DNA from: Bin87 sp965203855
GTDB taxonomy: Bacteria > Chloroflexota > Dehalococcoidia > Lucifugimonadales > UBA3495
NCBI GenBank assembly: GCA_965203855.1
Contig: CBDBDN010000008.1
Span: 558,001-622,000, forward strand
Length of the DNA stretch: 64,000 bases
Direction: 5' to 3'
Numbering within the stretch: the stretch's first letter is position 1; each line of letters begins with the position of its first letter. Of this stretch, positions 1 through 8,177 are shown piece after piece. The notes below the pieces were generated by a model that did no database searches, was not told the DNA's origin, and saw only the letters and a list, made by a program, of their open reading frames with translations. The position numbers and the translations under genes were made by a program.

Positions 1-81
1 CTTCATCTTCATTCTCCTGCTGGTGCTTTCAATCAGTCTGTCATTCGCCCGGGTTGGCTCGGTTCGTCGGTTTGACTGGCT

Positions 82-142
82 CCGGCGGCTGGGTTGGACG
101 GCAGCTGGCTGGTTTGCCTAACTGCCGCCGCCCAACCGCCGG
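82..142 (-). terminator. Inverted repeat after exported protein A; possible terminator
   Basis: Bases 82-104 and 122-142 form a long imperfect inverted repeat: CCGGCGG arms, a shared TGGG, then CGGCAG, with a 2-nt bulge and a loop of about 17 nt. It begins about 13 bases past the stop codon of the minus-strand gene that ends at 155. No T-run follows, so it is not a classic intrinsic terminator. It could equally stabilise the mRNA 3' end. Confidence 0.4.
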
Positions 143-154
143 AACCGAAACCGC

Positions 155-3100
155 CTACCAGACGATGGCGTTCCAGCACTCGCCGTTGAGACAGGTCAGG
201 GTTTGCGCCTTGGCGTTCAGCGTAACATTCTGGCTCTCGTTGACCAGGATCCAGTAGGACTGGCCGTTGGACAGGCCGGAAAGCGTGTTCAGTTCCGCGA
301 ACTCGGGACGCGGGTCGTAGAACGACCAGGTCTTGTTGGCGTTGTTGAAGTGGAACACCCGCACCAGGTTGTCACCCAGCGCTTCCAGGGCTTCCGGCAG
401 GTCGGCTTCGCCGAAACTGTCGTCGTCCAGGACTTCTACTTCGCCAATGGCGACCGTGCCGTTGGCGCCGCCGACTTTCAGCTGGACGGTGTACACGCCC
501 GCATCCAGAGACGGCACCTTGACGGTGAGGTCTTTCAGCGCCCCTTCGCCGTCGGTATTGGTGCCGGCCGGCACGGCTACGGACAGCGAGCCGATCTTGA
601 CTTCAATGTTGCTCTCGTAGAGGGTGAAGCCCGTGGCGCTGAGCGTCAGGTCGGCGCCCGGAACCACCGTTGCCGGCGTGATCTCCAGGTTGGCCGCGGG
701 GACGTTGAAGGTCTCGATTTCGCTGATGTCGTTGGACGAACCGTAGGTCGCCCGGACCGTCAGCGTGCTCGGAATGCCGACATCGCCCGGAATGCGGTAG
801 CGGAAGGACCAGTTGCCGTTGGCGTCCGTGTCCTCGTTCTCCTCGTCATCGGTGATGCCGCCGCCGCTGACTACGATACTGATGTCGGAAATGTTGCCGC
901 CGTCGTCGTTCTCAACGGGCCAGTTCTTGCCGGAAATGACCACATAGTCGCGCGGCCCGGCAACATCGGGGTTGATCATGAGGGTCGGCGCCAGCACCGT
1001 GACCTTGACGGATCCGGAGTAGCCCGCGACGTCCTCAATCGTAATGGTGTGCTCGCCGGGTTCCAGCGCCGGGTTGTTGGAGTCGGACGCCCAGATGGCG
1101 AAAGTAGCCGAGAACTGCCCGCTGTTGGACACTTCCACATCCGACAGCGTGCCGCCGTCGCTGGTCAGCAGCAGGTCGGCTTCGTCAATCTTGGCCGAGC
1201 GCAGGTCGTTGCCATCGCCGCTAGCGGTGCTGAAGCCGCTGCCGCGAATGATGACGCTCTCGTTGGGGCGCACTTCGGTCTTGCTCACCGACAGCTGGGA
1301 AGGCACCACGGTAATCTTGGTGCTTTCATTGTCGCAGGAGTCCGACGTGCCCCAGCAGGCTTCTACCTTGACGGTGCCCTTAATGTTGCCGGGCATATTA
1401 AAGGTAGCGCTGCCTTTGCCGTTGTCGCCGACGGGGGTGCCGCTGGCCGTAACCCGCAGTCCGACGACCTCAAGCCATTGGAACGCGGCTCCGGAGGGAA
1501 AGTCCAGAGCGTTGATGGTAACCTGGTCGCCGGCGTTGACCGTCTTCGGCGTCACGTTGATGGACGGATCCAGGTTGAAGTGCTCCACATCGCCGGTGAC
1601 CCGGTGTCCCGTGTTGCCGCTCACCGGGCCGGTGGACCGGGTGTTTTCGCCGTCAGCCATGCACAGCAGGTTGTACTTGCCGGGACGGAACGGCGGGTTG
1701 GCTACCGTGAACTCAACTTCCACGCGGTCGTCCGCGCCTACAATGGCGCCGTCGCCCAGCTGGGTGCCGGTGGCGATGATGTCAATGCAGGTTTCCGCCG
1801 GCGACATCACATCGCCAGCTGCAATGGTGCTGGTGGTGTCCACGCGCTTGATCGCGGTGACCGCAGCGGCGTCCGCTACGGCGGCGTTGGGATCCCCGGA
1901 CCGCGAAAGCGTGCCGCGCGCCGCGGCGGCGGCGCTAGCAGCCGGAGCTGTCCAGCGGCCCACCGTCGGATCAGCGGTCTCGGCGGACTGGGCGTAGTTC
2001 TTCATATACACCGACGCCGAAACGCCGTTGTTGAAGCCGGAGCCGGTAACGGTAACTACCTTGCCCCGCGCATCGTCATCGTCCGACAGGCTGATCTTGG
2101 CCGCAGTGGCGGCCGTAGCCAGCGTAACCTCCGGGTCGCCAACGCTGTCGTTGGGGCCCAGGATGGAGTAGCCGATGCTGTGGGTGCCGGCTTCCGGCGG
2201 GTTCTTGATGCCCGCGTTGCTGTGGAAGGTGAGCGTCAGCGTCTGGCCGGCCACCGGATGCTGGAAGCCCAGCGAAGTGCCCGCCACATCGCCGACATAC
2301 ATATCGGGGATATAGACGCGGAGGGAGTAGTCGTCATCGCCGCCGAAGTAGTCGTCCGTGTCAACGTCGATGGGATCGCCGGGATAGTGCCGGCCAGCGT
2401 CCACTTCGTTGGTCTTGCCGATTTCGGGAAGGCCGCTGACGGTGAACCAAGTGCTGCGTACGCCGATGCTATTGGGAACGACATAGTCGTCCTCCAGGTA
2501 CAGCACGATGGAGCTGCCCGCTTCCAGGTCCTCCGGCAGGCGCACGATGTTAAGCCGCACCTGCACCGAAGCGCTGGAAGTGGTGCTGTCAACAGCCGCC
2601 GTGTCGGCCGCAGTGCCGGGCCGGTAGTAGTCGGTTGCGCCGCCGATGGCGGCGGCGGAAGCCGGCGTGAAGTCAGCCGCTCCGTAAGAGACGGTATCGG
2701 CTCCCTGTACCGTAACGCCGCCCGTAACGATAGCAGGGGCAGCGGTAGTCGAGCCGGCAGTGACGCCGGTAATGGCCACATCGAATGCGGTCAATCCGGT
2801 TATGTCAGCACCAGCAACCTGGACGTACACGACGAGGTTGTCGCCGTTAGTTTTGCATCCAAACTCGTTGTCGTTGACAGCAATATTGTCGCCGGCAGCG
2901 TTGGTTGCCACAGCGGTACACGCCTTGTTGGTGTTGGCAGGGCTAGTGTCGGTAGCCGTGTAGCCATTGATCGCAATGTGGATGAAGTCGACGGTGGCGG
3001 TTATCGCGGTTACGCCCGTCGCTTTCACCGTAATGCTGTCGAGGGCGGTTTCGGTCGTAATCACTGCGCCGGCCTGCGCTTCGGCCGGCTTGTCCTGGGG

Positions 3101-3196
3101 CAGGGCCAGCAGCGCAAAGGCGGCCACGGCGGCTACGGCGCCGACAACTGCCAGCGCGGCCAGGGGCCGTATCGCTCTGTTCAGTAATTTGCTCAT
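155..3196 (-). CDS. Exported Ig-like (IPT/TIG-type) repeat protein A, S-layer-like
   Basis: A 1,013-residue predicted secreted surface protein. The N-terminus has a basic stretch (SKLLNRAIRP), a hydrophobic Ala/Val/Leu segment and a likely signal-peptidase site near EAQA. At least four IPT/TIG-like beta-sandwich repeats start near residues 545, 635, 737 and 837, each opening with a pattern like 'V.P..V.AGD.V.I.G.GF'. The last ~100 residues are a conserved module (NLVRVFH, FYDPRPEF, SYWILV) ending in a Cys pair (CLNGEC) and NAIVW. Nearly the same architecture recurs in the gene at 4889-7843, so they are paralogues. The ATG at 3196 has GGGAG 10 nt upstream; the open extension to 3319 adds no signal peptide. 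A structural or adhesive cell-surface role is inferred; no catalytic motif is visible. Confidence 0.85.
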   Translation of the reverse strand: MSKLLNRAIRPLAALAVVGAVAAVAAFALLALPQDKPAEAQAGAVITTETALDSITVKATGVTAITATVDFIHIAINGYTATDTSPANTNKACTAVATNAAGDNIAVNDNEFGCKTNGDNLVVYVQVAGADITGLTAFDVAITGVTAGSTTAAPAIVTGGVTVQGADTVSYGAADFTPASAAAIGGATDYYRPGTAADTAAVDSTTSSASVQVRLNIVRLPEDLEAGSSIVLYLEDDYVVPNSIGVRSTWFTVSGLPEIGKTNEVDAGRHYPGDPIDVDTDDYFGGDDDYSLRVYIPDMYVGDVAGTSLGFQHPVAGQTLTLTFHSNAGIKNPPEAGTHSIGYSILGPNDSVGDPEVTLATAATAAKISLSDDDDARGKVVTVTGSGFNNGVSASVYMKNYAQSAETADPTVGRWTAPAASAAAAARGTLSRSGDPNAAVADAAAVTAIKRVDTTSTIAAGDVMSPAETCIDIIATGTQLGDGAIVGADDRVEVEFTVANPPFRPGKYNLLCMADGENTRSTGPVSGNTGHRVTGDVEHFNLDPSINVTPKTVNAGDQVTINALDFPSGAAFQWLEVVGLRVTASGTPVGDNGKGSATFNMPGNIKGTVKVEACWGTSDSCDNESTKITVVPSQLSVSKTEVRPNESVIIRGSGFSTASGDGNDLRSAKIDEADLLLTSDGGTLSDVEVSNSGQFSATFAIWASDSNNPALEPGEHTITIEDVAGYSGSVKVTVLAPTLMINPDVAGPRDYVVISGKNWPVENDDGGNISDISIVVSGGGITDDEENEDTDANGNWSFRYRIPGDVGIPSTLTVRATYGSSNDISEIETFNVPAANLEITPATVVPGADLTLSATGFTLYESNIEVKIGSLSVAVPAGTNTDGEGALKDLTVKVPSLDAGVYTVQLKVGGANGTVAIGEVEVLDDDSFGEADLPEALEALGDNLVRVFHFNNANKTWSFYDPRPEFAELNTLSGLSNGQSYWILVNESQNVTLNAKAQTLTCLNGECWNAIVW

Positions 3197-3450
3197 CTGA
3201 CAAAATCTCCCTTGTGAGACTTGCTTGTCGGTTGGTTGGCAGGTTCGTTGGTTGATTGATGGATGGCGGGCCGGCGGGCGGGCGTCCCCGGGCGGCAAAG
3301 CAGCCGGGTCGGGGGGCAAGCCGTCGGGCAGCCAAGCAGTTAGTTAGTTCGGCGGGTACACCTCCTGGCAGGAAAGGGCGGGGCCGTTGCGGGGCGGCGC
3401 AAAGCGCGCCGGCCGGCAAACGCCCCGGTCGGGCTGTATAGACTGCGGGC

Positions 3451-3485
3451 TATAATAGCCGGCCGAACATTACGGGATTATTACG
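3451..3485 (-). promoter_or_regulatory. Candidate promoter with TTCGTAA-like direct repeat, exported protein A
   Basis: On the minus strand a TATTAT box lies in GGCTATTATAGCC (3448-3460). Upstream of it are two CGTAA half-sites 11 bp apart (3470-3474 and 3481-3485 as TTACG on the plus strand). The same half-sites at the same spacing lie upstream of paralogue B (8030-8045). This implies a ~250-nt leader. The sequence pattern is seen; the regulatory role is inferred. Confidence 0.4.
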
Positions 3486-3574
3486 AAATGGGCGCAACTT
3501 TAGGCCTATTTTTAGAAAACCCAACAAAGGCCGCCCTGCCAACCCTCTAACCGGCATTGGGGCGCCCCTCCCCA

Positions 3575-3949
3575 ACCGTCATTCCGGCGCAAGCCGGAAT
3601 CCAGCGCCCTAATCCGCTACTACGGTAATGGAACCGGCAGCCCGTCATTCCGGCCATCCCCATAACCCGCCATTCCAACCCCCTAAACCGTCATTCCAAC
3701 CCCCTAACCCGTCATTCCAACGCCCCAAACCGTCATTCCAACCCCCTAAACCGTCATTCCGGCGCAAGCCGGAATCTATGGACGACGGCCTTCATATAAC
3801 GTAGTAGCGGATTAGGGCGCTGGATTCCGGCTTGCGCCGGAATGACGGTTGGGGGTTGGAATGACGATTGGGGGGTGGGACGGAATGACGGTTGGGGGGT
3901 GGGACGGAATGACGGTTGGGGGTTGGAATGACGGTGCCGGGCACGGCGG
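3575..3949. repeat. CATTCCGG palindromic element array with GTCATTCC satellites
   Basis: The gap from 3197 to 3975 holds no gene. After the promoter region it is filled by repeats. An inverted, truncated element spans 3575-3650. About five GTCATTCC units with a ~21-bp period follow (3655-3745). A complete ~100-bp element spans 3750-3849: palindromic ATTCCGGCGCAAGCCGGAAT ends around a core running from TCTATGG to GGCGCTGGA. Inverted satellites (GGAATGACG) follow to ~3945. The ends resemble the ATTCCC-N8-GGGAAT design of Neisseria dRS3/NIME repeats. Confidence 0.85.
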
Positions 3950-3975
3950 AACGCCGGCCCATTTGCCGGCATACC

Positions 3976-4437
3976 CTAGTCGGGCAGGATGCAGACGGCT
4001 ACCTGCTGCGCGGCGGCAATATCGCGGCTGGTGTCCAGGATTTGGGTGCCGATGACGAAAGCCTGCGCCGGAGCGTTGACGGCTTGCGCCAGCAGGTCGG
4101 CCCGGCGGCGCGCGCGCGTAATGTCGCTGTCGTCCAGCGTAATCGACACTTCGGCCAGGCAATAACCGCCGGCGCCGTCCGACAGCACAAGGTCCGCATT
4201 CTCAACCATCATCGCCTCATCAACGGTGATACGGCCGGCCTTGGCCGCCGCGCGCAGCAGGCGGGACGGCTCGTCGTTGTACTGATGAGTTTCGGACCAG
4301 ACAATCTGCGGGTCAGGAGCGCCGAGGTAATGCGCGGCCAGCGACATCGACAGCCGCGTTACTTTGCGCTTATAGTCGCGGCCTTCCAAACTGCTAACAT
4401 CGCCTTGCGGGGACGCGGCGGCGGGCGTCATAGTCAT
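3976..4437 (-). CDS. Small PD-(D/E)XK-like protein, paralogue 1
   Basis: A 153-residue protein of unknown function. Its C-terminal ~120 residues match the C-terminus of the 273-residue protein at 9452-10273 almost throughout (YLGAPDPQI, VLSDGAGGYCLAEVSITLDD, AFVIGTQILDTSR). The pattern of an Asp before a short strand, then AEV-S-I, then an Arg-rich helix resembles the core of coiled-coil-linked DUF3782-type PD-(D/E)XK proteins. The usual catalytic Lys after Glu (E-x-K) is Ser here, so it may be inactive or a different fold. This copy lacks the coiled-coil region of its larger paralogue. The upstream ~95 bp, including the -10 box, also match the larger paralogue, so gene and promoter were duplicated together. 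ATG start; the Shine-Dalgarno sequence is weak. Confidence 0.75.
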   Translation of the reverse strand: MTMTPAAASPQGDVSSLEGRDYKRKVTRLSMSLAAHYLGAPDPQIVWSETHQYNDEPSRLLRAAAKAGRITVDEAMMVENADLVLSDGAGGYCLAEVSITLDDSDITRARRRADLLAQAVNAPAQAFVIGTQILDTSRDIAAAQQVAVCILPD

Positions 4438-4515
4438 AGCCGTTCACTTACTCACTGGTTTGATGCCGGCGGCGGTAACTGCGGAAAGATGGGCGGCGCC
4501 GGCGGCCGGTAACCT

Positions 4516-4521
4516 ATTGTA
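4516..4521 (-). promoter_or_regulatory. -10 box for the PD-(D/E)XK-like protein
   Basis: TACAAT on the minus strand, in the context GTGCTACAATAGG, 79 bases upstream of the start at 4437. The same context is conserved upstream of the paralogue at 9452. No clear -35 box is visible. Confidence 0.5.
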
Positions 4522-4539
4522 GCACGCCGGCCCGCTAGA

Positions 4540-4780
4540 ACCGTCATTCCGGCGCCCCCCAGTTCCCCCAACCGTCATTCCGATCCCATTACCGTCATTC
4601 CGGCGCAAGCCGGAATCCATTACCCCCACAACCGGCCAATCCGGCGCCTCTCCAACTGTCGTTCCGGCCCCTTAAATCCGTCATTCCGGCGCAAGCCAGA
4701 ATCCTGCGTCGTCTCCTGCTATTACAATGATGGAGTTCGACAGCCCTAGATTCCGGCTTGCGCCGGAATGACGGTGAATT
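4540..4780. repeat. CATTCCGG element array
   Basis: The gap 4438-4888 has no gene. It carries single GTCATTCC units (4542-4640), a half element near 4597-4620, and a complete ~98-bp element at 4678-4775 with slightly diverged core and one mutated arm (GCCAGAAT). From 4781 to 4888 I see nothing recognisable beyond GC-rich sequence downstream of exported protein B. Confidence 0.75.
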
Positions 4781-4888
4781 ATGAGCTGGGAAATGCGACC
4801 GGCCCCCTCTCCCCGCAACGGGGAAAGGGGGCCGGGTGTGCTAGGGGCCGGGGTTAGCCGGCCCCATCGCTGGGCGGCCTGCCGGACG

Positions 4889-7843
4889 CTACCAGACGAT
4901 TTCGTTCCAGCAGTCGCGCCGGCCGTCCTCCCTGGTGTAGCAGGTCAGCGTGCGCGCCCGCCCGTTCAGCGTTACCATCTGATCCTCGTCAATCAGGATC
5001 CAGTACGCACGGCCGGTGGCCAGCGTCAGCTGGGTGTTCAGGCCGAGGAAGTCCGGGCGCGGGTCGTAGAAAGTCCAGAACTTGATGGCGCTGTTGTAGT
5101 GGAACACGCGCACCAGGTTGTCGCCCATCGGCGACAGCCCTTCAATCAAGTCGGTCTCCCCACGGGTGTCCTCCAGCACGGTCAGCTCGCCGATGGATAC
5201 GGTGCCGGCGGCCCCGCCCACTTTGAGCTGTACGCTGTACACCCCGTCATCCAGAGACGGCACCCGCACTGTCAGATCTTCCAGGTTGCCCTCGCGGTTA
5301 GTGGTCGCGCCGGTCGGAACGGCCACGGTATTGGAGCCAATCTTGACTTCAATGTTGCTCACGAAGGGCGCAAAGCCGGTTCCGTTCAGCACGACTTCCG
5401 CGCCGGCCGGCACCCGGTCAGGCGCAATGGAGAGGTCAGCGGACGGCACGGTGATGAACCCGCTCTGGGAGAAGTCCTGCCCTGCGCCATAAGTAGCCCG
5501 GACATTCAGCGCAGCCGGGATGGACACATCGCGGGGGACGCGATAGCGGAAAGTCCAGCTGCCGTTGGAGTTGCTCTCCACATTCTCCGTATCCGTCTCA
5601 ATGCCGCCGCCGCTGATCCTGACATTAATGTCGGACAGGTTGGCGCCGTCATCGTTGCTGACCGGCCAGTTGGCGCCGCTGATTACGGCGTATTCACGCG
5701 GCCCCACCAGTTCGGGAGAGACGGAAATCGTCGGCTCCGTGATGATGATGTCCGCTACGCCGGTGAAGCCGCCCTTGTCCGTAACCTTGATGCGATGCTT
5801 GCCCGCAGTAAGTACCGGATTGTTGTCCGCTTCCGACCACAGGATTATCGTCGTGGAGAACTGCCCGGCGTTGGACACTTCAATGTCGGCGAAGCTGTCA
5901 TCGCTGGCCAGCAGCACCGGCGCATCGTCAATCGTGATGGATTCGATGTCGTTGCCGTCGCCCGAAAGCTGGCTGAAGTTGGCGCCGCGCAGGATGATGC
6001 TTTCGTTGGGCCGCGCTTCCTCTTTGCTCAGCGACAGCGCGGAGGGGAACACATTGATGGTTACATCGGCCTTGTCGCCGTTGGCGTCGCAGTCATCCGC
6101 GTTGGCGCCGCCCCAGCAGGCTTCCACCTGGACGGTGTCCCGGATGTTGCCGGGCATCGTGAAGCTAACGGCGCCTTTGCCGTTGGCGCCGATGGTGTCG
6201 CCCCTGGCGCTCCTGATGCGCTGGCCGCTCACTTTCACCCAGCCAAAACCGGCTTCGGCCGGGAAATCCAGCCCGTTCACAGTAACGAACTGGCCGGCGG
6301 TGACCGAATCCGGGACGACCTGGATGCTCGGCTCCAGGTTGATATGCTCCACATCCGTGCTGGAAGTGGTGTTTTCGCCGTCGGCCATACACAGCAGGTT
6401 GCCGCTGCCCGGCTGGAACGGCGGGTTGGCAATCGTGAACTCAATTTCCACCCGGTCGTCGCTGCCCACCAGGGCATCGCCGAGTTCCGTTCCGGTGCGA
6501 ATGATGTCGGAGCAGGTCTGCTCCGGCGTCATAATGCTGCCGGTGGCAGAGTCGCCCGTGCGGGCGGCATTAGGGTCGCCGCTGCTGGCGAATGCCGTGG
6601 GGCTGTCGCCGCCGGGATGCCGGCCGGCCGTCGCGTAATGCTTCATATACAGCGTCGCCGTAACGCCGTTATTGAACCCGCTGCCGGTGGCGGTTACCGT
6701 CTTGCCGCGCGCGTCGGAGTCGTCCGACAGGCCGACCCTGGCGTAAGTGCGCCGCGCGTCCAGCTCGTTATCTGGGCTGTCCGGCACGCTGCCGTTCGGG
6801 CCGAGAATGGCGTAGCTGATGCTGTGGGCGCCCGCTTCGCTGGGGTTCCTGATGCCCGCATTTTTGCTGATGGTCAGCGTCAGCGTCTGCCCCTCTACTG
6901 CGCCCTGGAACCCGCTGGCGACGGCGGCGCTGCCCGGATACAAGTCCGGTATATACACCCGGATGGAGTGGTCATCGTCCCCGCCGAAATAGTCGCCCGT
7001 ATCCAGGTCAATGTCGTCGCTGGGGTAATGGCGCCCGGGCTGGCTGACTACCGTCTTGCCCGGCACGGCCGCGCCGGTGAAAGTGAACCAGACGCTGCGG
7101 CGGTCAATCGACGACGGAACGGAGTAGTCGTCCTCTAGATAGATGACGATGGAACTGCCGCCCGGCATATCAATGGGAATGCTCTCCACGCGCACCTGCA
7201 CCTGGACGGCGGCGTTGGGGCTGACGCTGCTGACATCCTCAAAGCCGCCCAGACGACCCGGCCGCCGGAAATCAAACTGGGTGAGGGCGCTGGTGAAAAT
7301 AGCCACCGGGCTGCCGGTCAGCTGCGAGGTGGCCGAATCTCTGGAGGCGGATTGCGCGGATGTGAACCGAGCGGTGGCGGATTCGTCCCCAACCGTGCTG
7401 TCAAACTCAACGTCGGTAACGGTCATCCGGAAATTGCTGAGGCCGGCGTTAGCCCGGAAAAATCCGAACACGCTGGCGCCAGCCCGGCAGTGCCATGAAG
7501 TAACGCCGGGGGAGATGACGCTGGCGCCGGGGTTGCCGTCGCCGTCCAGCGCTACCGCCTCAAAATGACAGGTTTGATAGACGGTATCGGCGCCGTCCCT
7601 GGGGCCGGTGCTGGTGTAACCGGGGATATGGAAACTAACAAAGTTGTTGCTAGTCACGCTGGCGCCCGTTACGTCAATCACCACCTTGGTGCTGGTGGCC
7701 ATCACCTCAACGCCGGAGTCCTGTGCCTCGGTGATACTGCCCGGGGGCGCGGCCAGCAGTGCAAAAGCCGCCAGCGCGGTTACCACGCCGGCGAAAAGCA
7801 GCGCGGCCGCCGGCCGGAGCGCAGTTTTTACTAATCGTTCCAT
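4889..7843 (-). CDS. Exported Ig-like (IPT/TIG-type) repeat protein B, S-layer-like
   Basis: A 984-residue predicted secreted protein with a signal peptide (MERLVKTALRP, hydrophobic stretch, likely cleavage near TEAQD). Its domain order matches exported protein A: an N-terminal beta-rich region with a duplicated motif (SSIVIYLEDDY, DYFGGDDD, RVYIPD), four IPT/TIG-like repeats starting near residues 506, 602, 704 and 804, and the C-terminal NLVRVFH/FYDPRPDF module ending in a Cys pair and NEIVW. Protein A lies 1.7 kb downstream on the same strand, so the two look like diverged duplicates. The ATG at 7843 is preceded by AGGGGGA. An unbroken run of 20 G (mRNA sense) lies 53-72 nt upstream in the presumed leader. 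A surface structural or adhesive role is inferred. Confidence 0.85.
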   Translation of the reverse strand: MERLVKTALRPAAALLFAGVVTALAAFALLAAPPGSITEAQDSGVEVMATSTKVVIDVTGASVTSNNFVSFHIPGYTSTGPRDGADTVYQTCHFEAVALDGDGNPGASVISPGVTSWHCRAGASVFGFFRANAGLSNFRMTVTDVEFDSTVGDESATARFTSAQSASRDSATSQLTGSPVAIFTSALTQFDFRRPGRLGGFEDVSSVSPNAAVQVQVRVESIPIDMPGGSSIVIYLEDDYSVPSSIDRRSVWFTFTGAAVPGKTVVSQPGRHYPSDDIDLDTGDYFGGDDDHSIRVYIPDLYPGSAAVASGFQGAVEGQTLTLTISKNAGIRNPSEAGAHSISYAILGPNGSVPDSPDNELDARRTYARVGLSDDSDARGKTVTATGSGFNNGVTATLYMKHYATAGRHPGGDSPTAFASSGDPNAARTGDSATGSIMTPEQTCSDIIRTGTELGDALVGSDDRVEIEFTIANPPFQPGSGNLLCMADGENTTSSTDVEHINLEPSIQVVPDSVTAGQFVTVNGLDFPAEAGFGWVKVSGQRIRSARGDTIGANGKGAVSFTMPGNIRDTVQVEACWGGANADDCDANGDKADVTINVFPSALSLSKEEARPNESIILRGANFSQLSGDGNDIESITIDDAPVLLASDDSFADIEVSNAGQFSTTIILWSEADNNPVLTAGKHRIKVTDKGGFTGVADIIITEPTISVSPELVGPREYAVISGANWPVSNDDGANLSDINVRISGGGIETDTENVESNSNGSWTFRYRVPRDVSIPAALNVRATYGAGQDFSQSGFITVPSADLSIAPDRVPAGAEVVLNGTGFAPFVSNIEVKIGSNTVAVPTGATTNREGNLEDLTVRVPSLDDGVYSVQLKVGGAAGTVSIGELTVLEDTRGETDLIEGLSPMGDNLVRVFHYNSAIKFWTFYDPRPDFLGLNTQLTLATGRAYWILIDEDQMVTLNGRARTLTCYTREDGRRDCWNEIVW

Positions 7844-7895
7844 ATACCAAAATCCCCCTATTGAGATTGTCGGTCAAGCTTGAGAGGGAGGTTTG

Positions 7896-7915
7896 CCCCC
7901 CCCCCCCCCCCCCCC
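7896..7915. repeat. C20 homopolymer tract in the leader of exported protein B
   Basis: Twenty uninterrupted C on the plus strand (G20 in the sense of exported protein B), between the start codon (7843) and the candidate promoter (8001-8051). An in-frame stop lies between tract and start codon, so length changes cannot shift this reading frame. They could change mRNA structure, promoter geometry or a leader peptide. Confidence 0.9.
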
Positions 7916-8002
7916 GCCTGAGGTGAGGGGAAATCCGGTAAATCCCCGGCTGCCGCAAGGCAAGCCGGCGCAGGGCCACACTTTGCCCCATAACATACAC
8001 CA

Positions 8003-8045
8003 TAATAGCCCATCATTGCAATAGCGGCGTTACGAATGTATTACG
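8003..8045 (-). promoter_or_regulatory. Candidate promoter with TTCGTAA direct repeat, exported protein B
   Basis: The minus strand reads TTCGTAATACATTCGTAAC: two TTCGTAA copies 11 bp apart (8030-8047 on the plus strand). A GGCTATTATGG -10-like box follows at 8001-8010. Paralogue A has the same pair, but there it sits about 10 bp closer to its -10 box. The gap 7844-8177 otherwise holds the C20 tract and the divergent promoter for the carbonic anhydrase. Confidence 0.45.
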
Positions 8046-8108
8046 AATTGCGGACGGATTCCGGCGATGCCACGGCCGGACGGGCCGGGCGCCGCCGGAT
8101 TGCTAATG

Positions 8109-8114
8109 TATAAT
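8109..8114 (+). promoter_or_regulatory. -10 box for gamma carbonic anhydrase
   Basis: A perfect TATAAT preceded by TG (AATGTATAAT), 64 bases upstream of the start at 8178. No convincing -35 box is present, consistent with a TG-assisted -10. Confidence 0.55.
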
Positions 8115-8177
8115 GAACGGCGGCCGGTTTGTAAAGACGCTTGTAAAAAAAGACGCCTGTAAAGGAGACGAAAAACC

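Noticed and set aside
203..3187. 994-codon plus-strand ORF antisense to exported protein A
   Set aside because: It has no Shine-Dalgarno, no recognisable domain and a composition typical of antisense frames in GC-rich genes; the minus-strand frame has a signal peptide and Ig repeats.
3600..3945. Possible CRISPR array
   Set aside because: Units are short (8-11 conserved bases), spacers are C-rich and similar to each other, and no cas gene is present; it is a satellite of the palindromic element.
4781..7138. 785-codon ORF antisense to exported protein B
   Set aside because: Same reason: the sense frame is clearly a paralogue of protein A.
7707..8003. 98-codon ORF running through the G20 tract
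   Set aside because: No similarity, out of frame with exported protein B, and consists largely of leader sequence. A regulatory leader peptide is possible but unsupported.
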